8,238 bases of DNA from contig JAAZYJ010000028.1 of assembly GCA_014239715.1 (NCBI GenBank), forward strand, positions 1 to 8,238. The letters run 5' to 3'. This DNA comes from Flavobacteriales bacterium (GTDB taxonomy: Bacteria > Bacteroidota > Bacteroidia > Flavobacteriales > Parvicellaceae). Positions 1 through 6,395 of this stretch are shown here, in pieces. Within the stretch, counting starts at the first letter, position 1. Each line of letters starts with the position of its first letter. A program made the position numbers and the translations under genes. The notes beneath the pieces were generated by a model. The model did no database searches. It was not told the DNA's origin and worked only from the letters and a program-made list of their open reading frames with translations.

Positions 1-153
1 AATATGCTGCTGACATTCTAAAATGATCACCTGTCCATTGGCCTTTTCAACTTTTATCGCATCCAGAATGTTTGGGAGACTTTCCTCCCCTTCGAAACTG
101 AGATCAACCACCGGTCCAATGACCTGTGTAATTTTTCCTTTTAAGCTTGACAT
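1..153 (-). CDS. atpD: ATP synthase F1 subunit beta, N-terminal part (runs off left edge)
   Basis: The minus strand from an ATG at 153 encodes 51 residues beginning MSSLKGKITQVIGPVVDLSF and reaching a QQHI sequence at the edge. KGKITQVIGPVVDVxF followed by LPxILxA and LExQQHxG is the hallmark start of the F1 beta subunit. This part forms the N-terminal beta-barrel crown of the catalytic subunit; the Walker A region and catalytic residues lie outside the window, so activity cannot be judged. F1 beta hydrolyses or makes ATP on the cytoplasmic face of the inner membrane. In Bacteroidota atpD usually sits with atpC, apart from the other ATP synthase genes, and an isolated divergent start fits that. 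No Shine-Dalgarno precedes the ATG, only AT-rich sequence, as is normal for the phylum. The frame is open throughout the visible part. ATP synthase alpha is excluded by the QQH-type N-terminal motif. Confidence 0.93.
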   Translation of the reverse strand, partial: MSSLKGKITQVIGPVVDLSFEGEESLPNILDAIKVEKANGQVIILECQQHI

Positions 154-197
154 AGTAAAATTCTATTGTTGTAATATATCGTTGTACAAAATCGAGG

Positions 198-262
198 CAA
201 AATTAGTGTTATTCTTCGAATTAATCGACCTAATTTTGGGTAAATTTATTTTAATATTTTTG
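198..262. promoter_or_regulatory. Divergent promoter region with TAnnTTTG -7 boxes (atpD / ribF)
   Basis: The 190-base gap between the two divergent genes (154-343) contains three matches to the Bacteroidota -7 consensus TAnnTTTG. TAATTTTG on the minus strand (205 to 198) would start atpD about 40 bases before its ATG. TAATTTTG on the plus strand (231-238) and TATTTTTG (255-262) could start ribF. The first two boxes form an exact 8-base inverted repeat. The -33 elements are poor: the best is TTA at 209-211, 19 bases before the 231 box, where TTG is expected. A short CCTCA/TGAGG inverted repeat (265-280) lies in the ribF leader and is too weak to call. No FMN riboswitch fits here. The boxes are seen; their use is inferred, and AT-rich DNA produces such boxes by chance. 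Confidence 0.4.
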
Positions 263-343
263 TGCCTCACTAGATTGAGGTGTTTTAACGTTTGTTTATA
301 TAGTTTAATGCCTGAATGTCAGCGACTAAACGATAATTAGGGT

Positions 344-1270
344 TTGAAGGTTTATACGGATATTTCCGAATTTAAAAATGTTAAAAACCCGGTACTTACA
401 ACCGGGACATTTGATGGTGTACATTTTGGGCATCAAAAGATAATTGACAGATTGAAATCGGTTGCTGCAAAAAAAGGTGGAGAATCTGTTTTGTTAACGT
501 TTCACCCTCATCCTCGAATGGTACTTTTCCCGAACGACGACGGATTAAAACTCTTATCGACTAGAGAAGAAAAGATTAAGCAATTGGAAGATGCAGGCCT
601 AGATCATTTGATCATTTATCCTTTCTCAAGAAAATTTTCAAGATTGTCAGCTACAGAATATGTGCGGGATCTGCTTGTGAACGAGCTCGGCGTTACTACT
701 TTGGTGATCGGTTACGATCATCAGTTTGGTAGAAACAGAGAAGGGAATTTCGAACATTTGAAAGAGCTGTCTGAAATCTACGACTTTAGTCTTGAAGAAA
801 TTCCCGCTCAAGAGTTTGATGATGTTAAGGTAAGTAGTACAAAGATCAGAAACTCGTTGTTTAAGGGAGATGTTAGGAAGGCAGCTAAATACCTTGGCAA
901 TGATTACAAGGTTTCAGGGATTGTCGTAAAAGGCAGACAGCTTGGTAGAGAAATTGGGTTTCCGACAGCTAACATATCGGTTCTGGACAGATACAAGCTG
1001 ATCCCGGGTAACGGAGTTTATGCTGTTAAGGTGAAAGTAAATAAATTACAACATCAAGGGATGCTCAATATCGGGTTCAGGCCAACGGTCGGGGGGTTGT
1101 TCAAGCCGACCATGGAAGTAAACATTTTTGATTTTAATGAAGACATATACGGTAACTTTATTGGTGTTGAATTTGTTAAACGATTAAGGGATGAGGTCAA
1201 GTTTGATTCGATAGATGAATTAAAAAGTCAGCTTGAGCTCGACAAAATCCAGGCTTTAAATGCGTTTTAA
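344..1270 (+). CDS. ribF: Bifunctional riboflavin kinase / FAD synthetase RibF
   Basis: RibF phosphorylates riboflavin to FMN and then adenylylates FMN to FAD in the cytoplasm. The 308 residues are the normal family length. The N-terminal nucleotidyltransferase half shows TTGTFDGVHFGHQ (19-31), TFHPHP (52-57), GYDHQFGRNREG (123-134) and SSTKIRN (164-170). The C-terminal flavokinase half shows GREIGFPTAN (201-210), PGNGVYAV (221-228) and NIGFRPTVGG (242-251), with Glu258 in the position of the catalytic acid. Both active sites look complete. The start must be the TTG at 344: a TAG stop lies in frame at 338-340, the resulting MKVY start is typical of Bacteroidota RibF, and the first internal Met (residue 59) comes after the HxGH motif. 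No Shine-Dalgarno is present. Its 3' end overlaps the next gene by 11 bases, suggesting cotranscription. Confidence 0.95.
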   Translation: MKVYTDISEFKNVKNPVLTTGTFDGVHFGHQKIIDRLKSVAAKKGGESVLLTFHPHPRMVLFPNDDGLKLLSTREEKIKQLEDAGLDHLIIYPFSRKFSRLSATEYVRDLLVNELGVTTLVIGYDHQFGRNREGNFEHLKELSEIYDFSLEEIPAQEFDDVKVSSTKIRNSLFKGDVRKAAKYLGNDYKVSGIVVKGRQLGREIGFPTANISVLDRYKLIPGNGVYAVKVKVNKLQHQGMLNIGFRPTVGGLFKPTMEVNIFDFNEDIYGNFIGVEFVKRLRDEVKFDSIDELKSQLELDKIQALNAF

Positions 1271-1859
1271 ATTATTCTTCTTTCTGATTCTTGTGAATTA
1301 CTTCACCACATCAAGTGGACAGGTTATGGATGCGCTGGATCTTGATACATGCCGTACATATAAAGATCTGGAAGCCGCTCTTGAAGATCCGGATAAAGTG
1401 TACAAGCTGCAATTGCAGAAAGGGAAGCTGAAGGAGTTTCCGAAAGAAATACTGAAGTTCACACAGCTGCGGGTTCTTGATCTCAGGAAAAACAAGCTCA
1501 TCTCGATTCCTGTTGAGATTGGTGAATTGGAATACCTGGAAGCAGTAAACTTCAGTAAGAATAAGATTGTAGATTTCCCTGAAGGGTTAACAAAATGCCG
1601 CCACCTCAAAGAAATTGTTTTGAGCCAGAATGAACTGGATTCCTTGCCGGCTTCGATCGGAAAGCTGAAGCAGTTGGAGCGACTCGATCTATGGAGCAAC
1701 AACCTGGGTTACTACCCTGCTGAGCTGAAAGATCTTGTTCAGCTAAAAGAGCTGGATCTTCGGGTTATTAATATGAACAAACAGCAACAACAGCGTATTC
1801 GAAGGTTATTACCAAATACGAAGATCCACTTCTCTCCTAGCTGTGATTGTGCGAATTAA
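1260..1859 (+). CDS. Secreted leucine-rich-repeat protein
   Basis: This 199-residue protein begins with a signal peptide (residues 1 to about 20: Arg and Lys, a Phe/Leu-rich core, then SSGQ) and no lipobox Cys, so export to the periplasm or beyond is likely. Residues 47-165 hold about five leucine-rich repeats of 23 residues with the pattern LxxLxLxxNxLxxxPxxI, for example LRVLDLRKNKLISIP at 70-84 and LERLDLWSNNLGYYP at 139-153. The regular period and the Pro place them in the bacterial/plant-like class that usually binds proteins. The C-terminus ends in a CxC pair (195, 197), with another Cys at 31 that could form a disulfide. The ATG lies inside the ribF end in another frame with an 11-base overlap, so translation may be coupled. 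It has no obvious link to flavin synthesis, and the partner is unknown. The stop overlaps that of the convergent sensor gene. Confidence 0.85.
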   Translation: MRFKLFFFLILVNYFTTSSGQVMDALDLDTCRTYKDLEAALEDPDKVYKLQLQKGKLKEFPKEILKFTQLRVLDLRKNKLISIPVEIGELEYLEAVNFSKNKIVDFPEGLTKCRHLKEIVLSQNELDSLPASIGKLKQLERLDLWSNNLGYYPAELKDLVQLKELDLRVINMNKQQQQRIRRLLPNTKIHFSPSCDCAN

Positions 1860-4800
1860 ATGATGCCTGATTCACGGGCTATGTTTAATGCTTCGGTTGC
1901 ATTTTTTGCACTCAGTTTATTCAGCATATTTTTTCGATGTGTATTCACTGTGTGGACGGAAATAAAGGTTTGCTCTGCAATTTCCTGACTTGACAAGCCT
2001 TGATTCAGGAAATGAAGCATTTCTATTTCTCTTTTTGAAAGTCTGAAAGTATCTGTTTTTTCTACGCGAACCCCGATCACACAAACATCATCTATTTGTT
2101 CAACATCACCTTTCCAGCTATCAAAACTATCAACTAAATGATCTTGCTGTTCAGCAATCGACTTATGACAATTATCAAGAATGATCTTTTTGAAATTGCC
2201 GCTCATAAATTTTTTATTTCTCTCACCTCCAAATTGGTCCACAAAACCATCGCTGAACAAATAGATCAGATCGTCTTCTTCAACATCAATTGTGATAGTG
2301 GAGAATACGTTGTCATAACCTACGCCGATACCTTTTCTGTCTCCTTGGAATTCATACAAGACAGCTTTTTCGTCTTGTTTTATTGTCACTCTGGCAACTT
2401 TTTCCAACAAACGATTTGTCAGTTTGCCACTTAACCGGTTTTTCCTGCTCACTTTCCTTACTAGGTATAAAGGTCGGTTTGCACCGGAAAAATATAGCTT
2501 TTTGTTCTTTATGTCCAAGGAACAGAGAGCGATGTCCATACCATCTCGAATTTCTGTTCCTTCACTGTTGAAGAATTGCTTTACAAGATCAGCTACTTTA
2601 GAAAGGATTCTGGAAGGTTCGACCAGCTTATATTTCTTCACCGCGTCGTTGAGCGCATTGGTGCAAACCACGCTTAGCATAGCGCCAGGCACACCGTGTC
2701 CTGTACAATCCCCTACAGCAAATAATATGTTATGATAGTCACGGCCTTCTTTTTGGTAACTATAATTCTCCAACCAGTAAAAATCTCCTGCAACAATATC
2801 TTTCGGGCGATAAAAGACAAAGCTGTTTGACAACCATTCTTTTATAAGCTTCGTTGGGGGCAGGATCGCATCCTGTAATCTTTTGGCATATGTGATTGAA
2901 TCAAGGATCTCGGTGTTTTTTTCTTCGATAATTAATTTTTGCTCTTCTGCCATGTCTCGCTGTTCTTCTGCTAACAGTTTTTGCTGCCTTACTTCCATTG
3001 TCCTCTCTTCAACTGTGTTTTCCAATATATCCTGTCTCTTCTTAAGTACTGAAATTCTAAGTCTTGCCAATAACCAAACTGCAAGCCCTCCGGAAAGGAT
3101 CATAAGAAAAATGAATACCCCCCCCTCGCTAAAATGAGCGGGCACTGAAAACGCAAATCTAAGGGCGTCTTCAGGTACTTTCAAAGGGTCAGAGTTTAAT
3201 TGTGCCCAGACCTTGATTTCATAGTCGCCCGATTTCAGGTTATCCAGCACAATGGACTTCATCCCTTTTCTTATTGCCGATCTGTTCTCGTACTTGATCT
3301 GGTATGCAATAACGTACGACTCTCTACCACCATTATAGCCCACTAACTCCATTTGCAATGACAATTGATCGCCAGCTAATGGGGCATATTTTTGAGGGTC
3401 GAATACTACTTCCGTCCCGTCTGAACTTGCTGATTTTAACCAGATGTGACAATTTGCTTGATTCTTTAGGCTGTTGATCACATATCCGCTCAGATAAGAT
3501 TCATCAGATGTTATGAACAGGCATTCATTCTCACCTACAAGAATGTCTCTCATGTCAACTTGTTTGGATGGCAGCAGGTCTCGATAGAGCTGGAACCTAT
3601 CGTCCAGGTCTGGGCGTAAGAATTCGATCCCGGCTTCGGTCAGAACTACCATGTAATTTTTCCATTTGACCATATTTTTTACAGCTTGACTTTTTAGCTC
3701 ATATGGTGTCAATGTAAATTTTTGTTTCAGGTCAGACTCAGGCTTTTTAACCGCAATACGGAAGGTGCCCAAATTGGTTGAAAGGAAAACATCATCGCGC
3801 CAGGCCGCAACACAATTCCATTTGACTCTCCTTTTGCCATGCTCCCATAATGGAGGTTGCTGAATGTCCAGAAATTTGCTCTGCCTTTTGTCAAAGACCA
3901 AAATCTGGCTTCCTAGCAGGTATATGTAATTTTTTGTGTTAACCCGAGTTGTTGGTCCTTTCTGTGTGAAGGGTATGGATTCATTACGGTTTAGATCGTA
4001 TATTATTTGTTTACCGTCCACTTCTGTAGCCGGAAGCAAAAAATCATCATAGCGAAGAACGTGCGTGTTCATCAGAATGTAGGATTCAGTTCCTTCTCGC
4101 AACATGTCCGGTGTGCCATTGAAAAGAAAATGCCTTGTTTTGGACTTCAGGTCGTAAATAAAAATACTGTCTGAATTTTGGAGAACGACCGTAGAATCGG
4201 TAAATGTTTGCCTTTGAACGGTGTGCCCTTCAGGAATTTCCATTGGCGTTTGACTCCCTGAGGATGGATCTACAAATAACCATTCGTCTGACCTGCCATA
4301 GTTGGGCATGGCGACCAAGCGCGATTGGCCGGTGTAATTCAGGAAATATCCATTTCGATCGTTCACATTGATTACGGAAAACCTGGGGTAATAAGTGATC
4401 TCACCGTTGTAATAGTGTATCGATGATTGCGAATAGTTATCTTTTCGGTTCATCCAGATGTTATTTGAATTAATAAACAAACCCCGGATAAAACCATCCG
4501 GAATAGAGGCTCCATTGATGGTAGAAGCCGATGTAGCATTGCCTGAATTGTCTCGATGTATATAATTATGATCGCCGCCAAGGAGATAAGATCGCTCGAT
4601 TTTGGAATAGCTTGATTTTTCAATTTGCCATAGCCCACTTGTTGTGGCTATCCACACATGATGACCAATGACCTTAACGTGGTTAATTTTTAATCTGTTC
4701 GGGAGGCCATCCACCGAATAAATTAGATTCTCTTTCAGGTTAACCATGAAGAGATTCTTGTCGCTATAAGCGCAAATAAAATTTTGGTCAACGCCAAGAA

Positions 4801-5752
4801 TTTGAAGATCCAAAAGTGAGCTGGACAATTCTCTATTGAGAGATAATTCATTGCCGTCAAGATCAAATACATTACAGGAGTCTAATTTGCGAACAGCCAA
4901 TAATACTTTATCGCCGGATCTAAAAGCTCTAATTCGAGGATGTTGAGAACGAGGTGCGTCACCGATCTTAATGACTGAGCGAAGTTTGGCTATGCTGTCC
5001 TGGATCGTGTAGCATTGAATTTCGGGGCCACTGTGTACGATTAGGTTATTGTTATACAAATAAAGCGCTGCGCTCTTCGCGTTAGGGATATTGTTATGCT
5101 CCAAATGGATAGTTCGAAGTCCCGTTTTATCAAGAAGTTCAAGCTTTTTGTCTGCGAGTTTCGCGTATAAGAACGCCTCTTTCCCGATCAGCTGGCACCG
5201 TTGTAGTCCGTAAGCAGTATTGTATTCTTCTGAATACCAGTGTTTCACCCCGAGAGACGACAGGTCCCGGCATTTGCCGTTTGAATAAACCACGTCTTCA
5301 TTTACGCTCCTCCCGTAATGATCTACACGCCAATGATGCTTATATACATTCTTCCCGGACTCGTACCTTACTAAAAGGAAGCTGGAGTCAGGCTTTTCAA
5401 AATGCACCAGACTGTCGAATTTGAATGCAAAACTTTTGTCCCCGCTAAAATAAATGCTCCCATCAAAAAGGACCGAACCCTTATGGTAATTAAAGTACTG
5501 TTGGTCTTCAACATTTACGATGCGCTTTGACACATAGTTAAATTCCTGACCGTCAAAAGAGGCCATTTTTTGATTGTTGAAAATATAAACGACATCTTTT
5601 GGTGAAGAAAAGACGCGTTGTACATTCATTGTTTCCAGTCCGTTTTGGGTGCTGTAATTTGTGGCCTTGAACTGGCCGTATAGCGATCCGAGGCTAAAAT
5701 ATAGAGAGGAAAAAAATGCTAAAGAAACGCTAAGTATAAGTTGATTTTTCAT
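1856..5752 (-). CDS. Membrane sensor: propeller, Y_Y_Y, TM helix, SpoIIE/PP2C phosphatase and LuxR-type HTH
   Basis: The product is 1298 residues in one open frame. Residues 1-26 are a signal peptide. Residues about 30-760 form a periplasmic beta-propeller-like sensor; clear propeller blade matches are few (VWIATTSGLWQI at 366-377, FLSTNLGTFRI at 656-666). Residues about 780-872 resemble a Y_Y_Y domain. A membrane helix spans about 877-897, followed by a charged coiled coil (about 900-950) and the SITYAKRLQDAILPP linker (952-966) typical of Bacteroidota SpoIIE-family proteins. The PP2C/SpoIIE phosphatase (about 975-1230) keeps its acidic metal ligands: GDFYW (Asp990), GDCTGHGVPGA (Asp1015), DGMD (Asp1073), FSDG (Asp1168) and DD (1221-1222). 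A LuxR-type helix-turn-helix (about 1236-1298) has LSKREIEML, EIAEQTFISVHTVNTHRKNM and NKL. It probably dephosphorylates a Ser/Thr-phosphorylated partner and binds DNA; ligand, partner and target are unknown. The ATG at 5752 directly precedes the signal peptide. No Shine-Dalgarno or consensus promoter was found. Confidence 0.9.
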   Translation of the reverse strand: MKNQLILSVSLAFFSSLYFSLGSLYGQFKATNYSTQNGLETMNVQRVFSSPKDVVYIFNNQKMASFDGQEFNYVSKRIVNVEDQQYFNYHKGSVLFDGSIYFSGDKSFAFKFDSLVHFEKPDSSFLLVRYESGKNVYKHHWRVDHYGRSVNEDVVYSNGKCRDLSSLGVKHWYSEEYNTAYGLQRCQLIGKEAFLYAKLADKKLELLDKTGLRTIHLEHNNIPNAKSAALYLYNNNLIVHSGPEIQCYTIQDSIAKLRSVIKIGDAPRSQHPRIRAFRSGDKVLLAVRKLDSCNVFDLDGNELSLNRELSSSLLDLQILGVDQNFICAYSDKNLFMVNLKENLIYSVDGLPNRLKINHVKVIGHHVWIATTSGLWQIEKSSYSKIERSYLLGGDHNYIHRDNSGNATSASTINGASIPDGFIRGLFINSNNIWMNRKDNYSQSSIHYYNGEITYYPRFSVINVNDRNGYFLNYTGQSRLVAMPNYGRSDEWLFVDPSSGSQTPMEIPEGHTVQRQTFTDSTVVLQNSDSIFIYDLKSKTRHFLFNGTPDMLREGTESYILMNTHVLRYDDFLLPATEVDGKQIIYDLNRNESIPFTQKGPTTRVNTKNYIYLLGSQILVFDKRQSKFLDIQQPPLWEHGKRRVKWNCVAAWRDDVFLSTNLGTFRIAVKKPESDLKQKFTLTPYELKSQAVKNMVKWKNYMVVLTEAGIEFLRPDLDDRFQLYRDLLPSKQVDMRDILVGENECLFITSDESYLSGYVINSLKNQANCHIWLKSASSDGTEVVFDPQKYAPLAGDQLSLQMELVGYNGGRESYVIAYQIKYENRSAIRKGMKSIVLDNLKSGDYEIKVWAQLNSDPLKVPEDALRFAFSVPAHFSEGGVFIFLMILSGGLAVWLLARLRISVLKKRQDILENTVEERTMEVRQQKLLAEEQRDMAEEQKLIIEEKNTEILDSITYAKRLQDAILPPTKLIKEWLSNSFVFYRPKDIVAGDFYWLENYSYQKEGRDYHNILFAVGDCTGHGVPGAMLSVVCTNALNDAVKKYKLVEPSRILSKVADLVKQFFNSEGTEIRDGMDIALCSLDIKNKKLYFSGANRPLYLVRKVSRKNRLSGKLTNRLLEKVARVTIKQDEKAVLYEFQGDRKGIGVGYDNVFSTITIDVEEDDLIYLFSDGFVDQFGGERNKKFMSGNFKKIILDNCHKSIAEQQDHLVDSFDSWKGDVEQIDDVCVIGVRVEKTDTFRLSKREIEMLHFLNQGLSSQEIAEQTFISVHTVNTHRKNMLNKLSAKNATEALNIARESGII
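1887..1907 (+). terminator. Possible weak intrinsic terminator after the LRR gene
   Basis: About 30 bases past the LRR stop, the plus strand has AATGC (1887-1891), a seven-base loop and GCATT (1899-1903), running into a T6 tract (1902-1907). The stem is only five pairs and the sequence also codes for the C-terminus of the opposing sensor (around residues 1282-1287), so it may be coincidence. No better candidate terminator for the plus-strand operon is visible, because the convergent genes leave no spacer. Confidence 0.25.
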
Positions 5753-5788
5753 GTTCAGATGGTAATTTACGATTATTGAAATTATGAA

Positions 5789-5819
5789 TTTGATAATGAA
5801 GAACGAGAAGGTAATTTTG
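5789..5819 (+). promoter_or_regulatory. Candidate antisense promoter (TTTG - 19 bases - TAATTTTG)
   Basis: TTTG at 5789-5792 is followed after 19 bases by TAATTTTG at 5812-5819, an exact match in sequence and spacing to the Bacteroidota promoter consensus (-33 TTTG or TTG, -7 TAnnTTTG). It points right, away from the sensor gene and antisense to the GldM-like gene; the start would fall near 5825. No plus-strand coding region follows. The motif is seen directly. Activity is inferred, and one such match in 8 kb of AT-leaning DNA could be chance. Confidence 0.4.
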
Positions 5820-5844
5820 GTCGTCCAATCGGGCGTCCAAAATT
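5813..5844. repeat. 32-base imperfect palindrome upstream of the sensor gene
   Basis: Arms AATTTTGG (5813-5820) and CCAAAATT (5837-5844) pair exactly. Inside them CG/CG and CC/GG continue the pairing with two interruptions (5821/5836, and a T/G at 5824/5833) around the loop AATC (5827-5830). Overlapping it is a direct repeat CGTCCAA at 5822-5828 and 5834-5840, with a 12-base period. It lies between two minus-strand genes, about 60-95 bases before the sensor ATG. No T tract follows the hairpin on the minus strand, so it is a poor terminator for the upstream gene. An operator or an RNA hairpin in the sensor leader are the alternatives. Confidence 0.6.
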
Positions 5845-5862
5845 TTCCATTTCATCTCAAGA

Positions 5863-6270
5863 CTAAAATCTTGTCTTTGCCCTCTTGTCCTTTTTAACCA
5901 ATAAAATTATCGGCTCTGCTTTGATTGTCTTCTCAGGTTCACTTTTGCTGTGCAAAGTGACCTTCTCAATGTAGACTTTTGATCCTGTTGGGAAATCCTT
6001 ATTGTTGATGATCATTTTTTCGGTAAAGTGCTTAGATGAAGATTTGTTCTCTACTACCTGCCCATCCACTATATAGGATAAGATAAAGCATGTAACTTCA
6101 AGATCTTTTCGGTTGGTTTCTAATGAGCTGATTTGTTGAAGTTCACTAATGGTGATCTCGTCGTTAAACTTGTCTGAGAGGTCAAAAATACTGTTAGGCA
6201 GCTTTTCTTGTGCAAAAGCTGAAAATGAAGCGGTTGCAATAACCAGGCATAATAGAATTGAGTTTTTCAT
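5863..6270 (-). CDS. Small secreted protein resembling the GldM C-terminal domain
   Basis: The 135-residue product has a clear signal peptide (1-20, ending SAFA before Gln21), so the mature protein is probably periplasmic with no membrane anchor. Residues about 38-127 follow the layout I recall for the last periplasmic domain of GldM, the type IX secretion/gliding motor protein: an ISELQQI segment, then DLEVTCFILSYIVDG, a VENKSSSKHFTEKM stretch, GSKVYIEKVT, and a final PIILLVKK strand. GldM itself is about four times longer and has an N-terminal membrane helix; only the end domain is present here. The frame is intact, so it is a stand-alone domain rather than a visible fragment. It may interact with GldK/GldN-like or other envelope proteins, but that is inference. 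It lies 110 bases upstream of the sensor gene on the same strand, with a palindrome between. Domain assignment is from memory and is moderate. Confidence 0.6.
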   Translation of the reverse strand: MKNSILLCLVIATASFSAFAQEKLPNSIFDLSDKFNDEITISELQQISSLETNRKDLEVTCFILSYIVDGQVVENKSSSKHFTEKMIINNKDFPTGSKVYIEKVTLHSKSEPEKTIKAEPIILLVKKDKRAKTRF

Positions 6271-6326
6271 AATAGTTTGATTTAATTGTTTTATCCAAGA
6301 TTACGGTGGATTTGTACCTGTGTGCC

Positions 6327-6349
6327 TACCTACAATTAGGTATTTTTTT
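6327..6349 (+). terminator. Hairpin plus T7, possible plus-strand terminator
   Basis: TACCTA (6327-6332), loop CAAT and TAGGTA (6337-6342) form a six-pair stem, directly followed by seven T (6343-6349) on the plus strand. The stem is AT-rich and short. No plus-strand gene ends upstream, so it would only make sense as the end of an antisense transcript from near 5825. On the minus strand it lies about 60 bases before the GldM-like gene and could simply be upstream promoter DNA. Confidence 0.3.
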
Positions 6350-6395
6350 AATAAATGGGTATTAGAGCCAACATGATAAGAGAAAGCAGGTGTAT

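Noticed and set aside
23..340. Open frame of 105 codons on the plus strand
   Set aside because: Its first part is antisense to the clear atpD N-terminus and the rest lies in the AT-rich intergenic region; the peptide resembles no family.
239..343. FMN riboswitch before ribF
   Set aside because: The leader is too short and lacks the conserved RFN-element sequences.
1298..1702. Open frame of 134 codons on the minus strand
   Set aside because: It is antisense to the LRR gene, Ser/Phe-rich in the way shadow frames are, and has no family features.
1960..2070. Frameshift or read-through artefact joining a phosphatase gene to a separate LuxR-type regulator
   Set aside because: The frame is continuous, the linker (about 1230-1236) is short and hydrophilic, and no start codon, leader or receiver domain precedes the HTH.
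2138..3137. Several plus-strand open frames of 62-103 codons
   Set aside because: All are antisense to the phosphatase and membrane segments of the sensor and have no recognisable protein features.
5813..5844. Intrinsic terminator for the GldM-like gene
   Set aside because: No T tract follows on the minus strand, and the A/C mismatch in the minus-strand RNA weakens the stem; called a palindrome instead.
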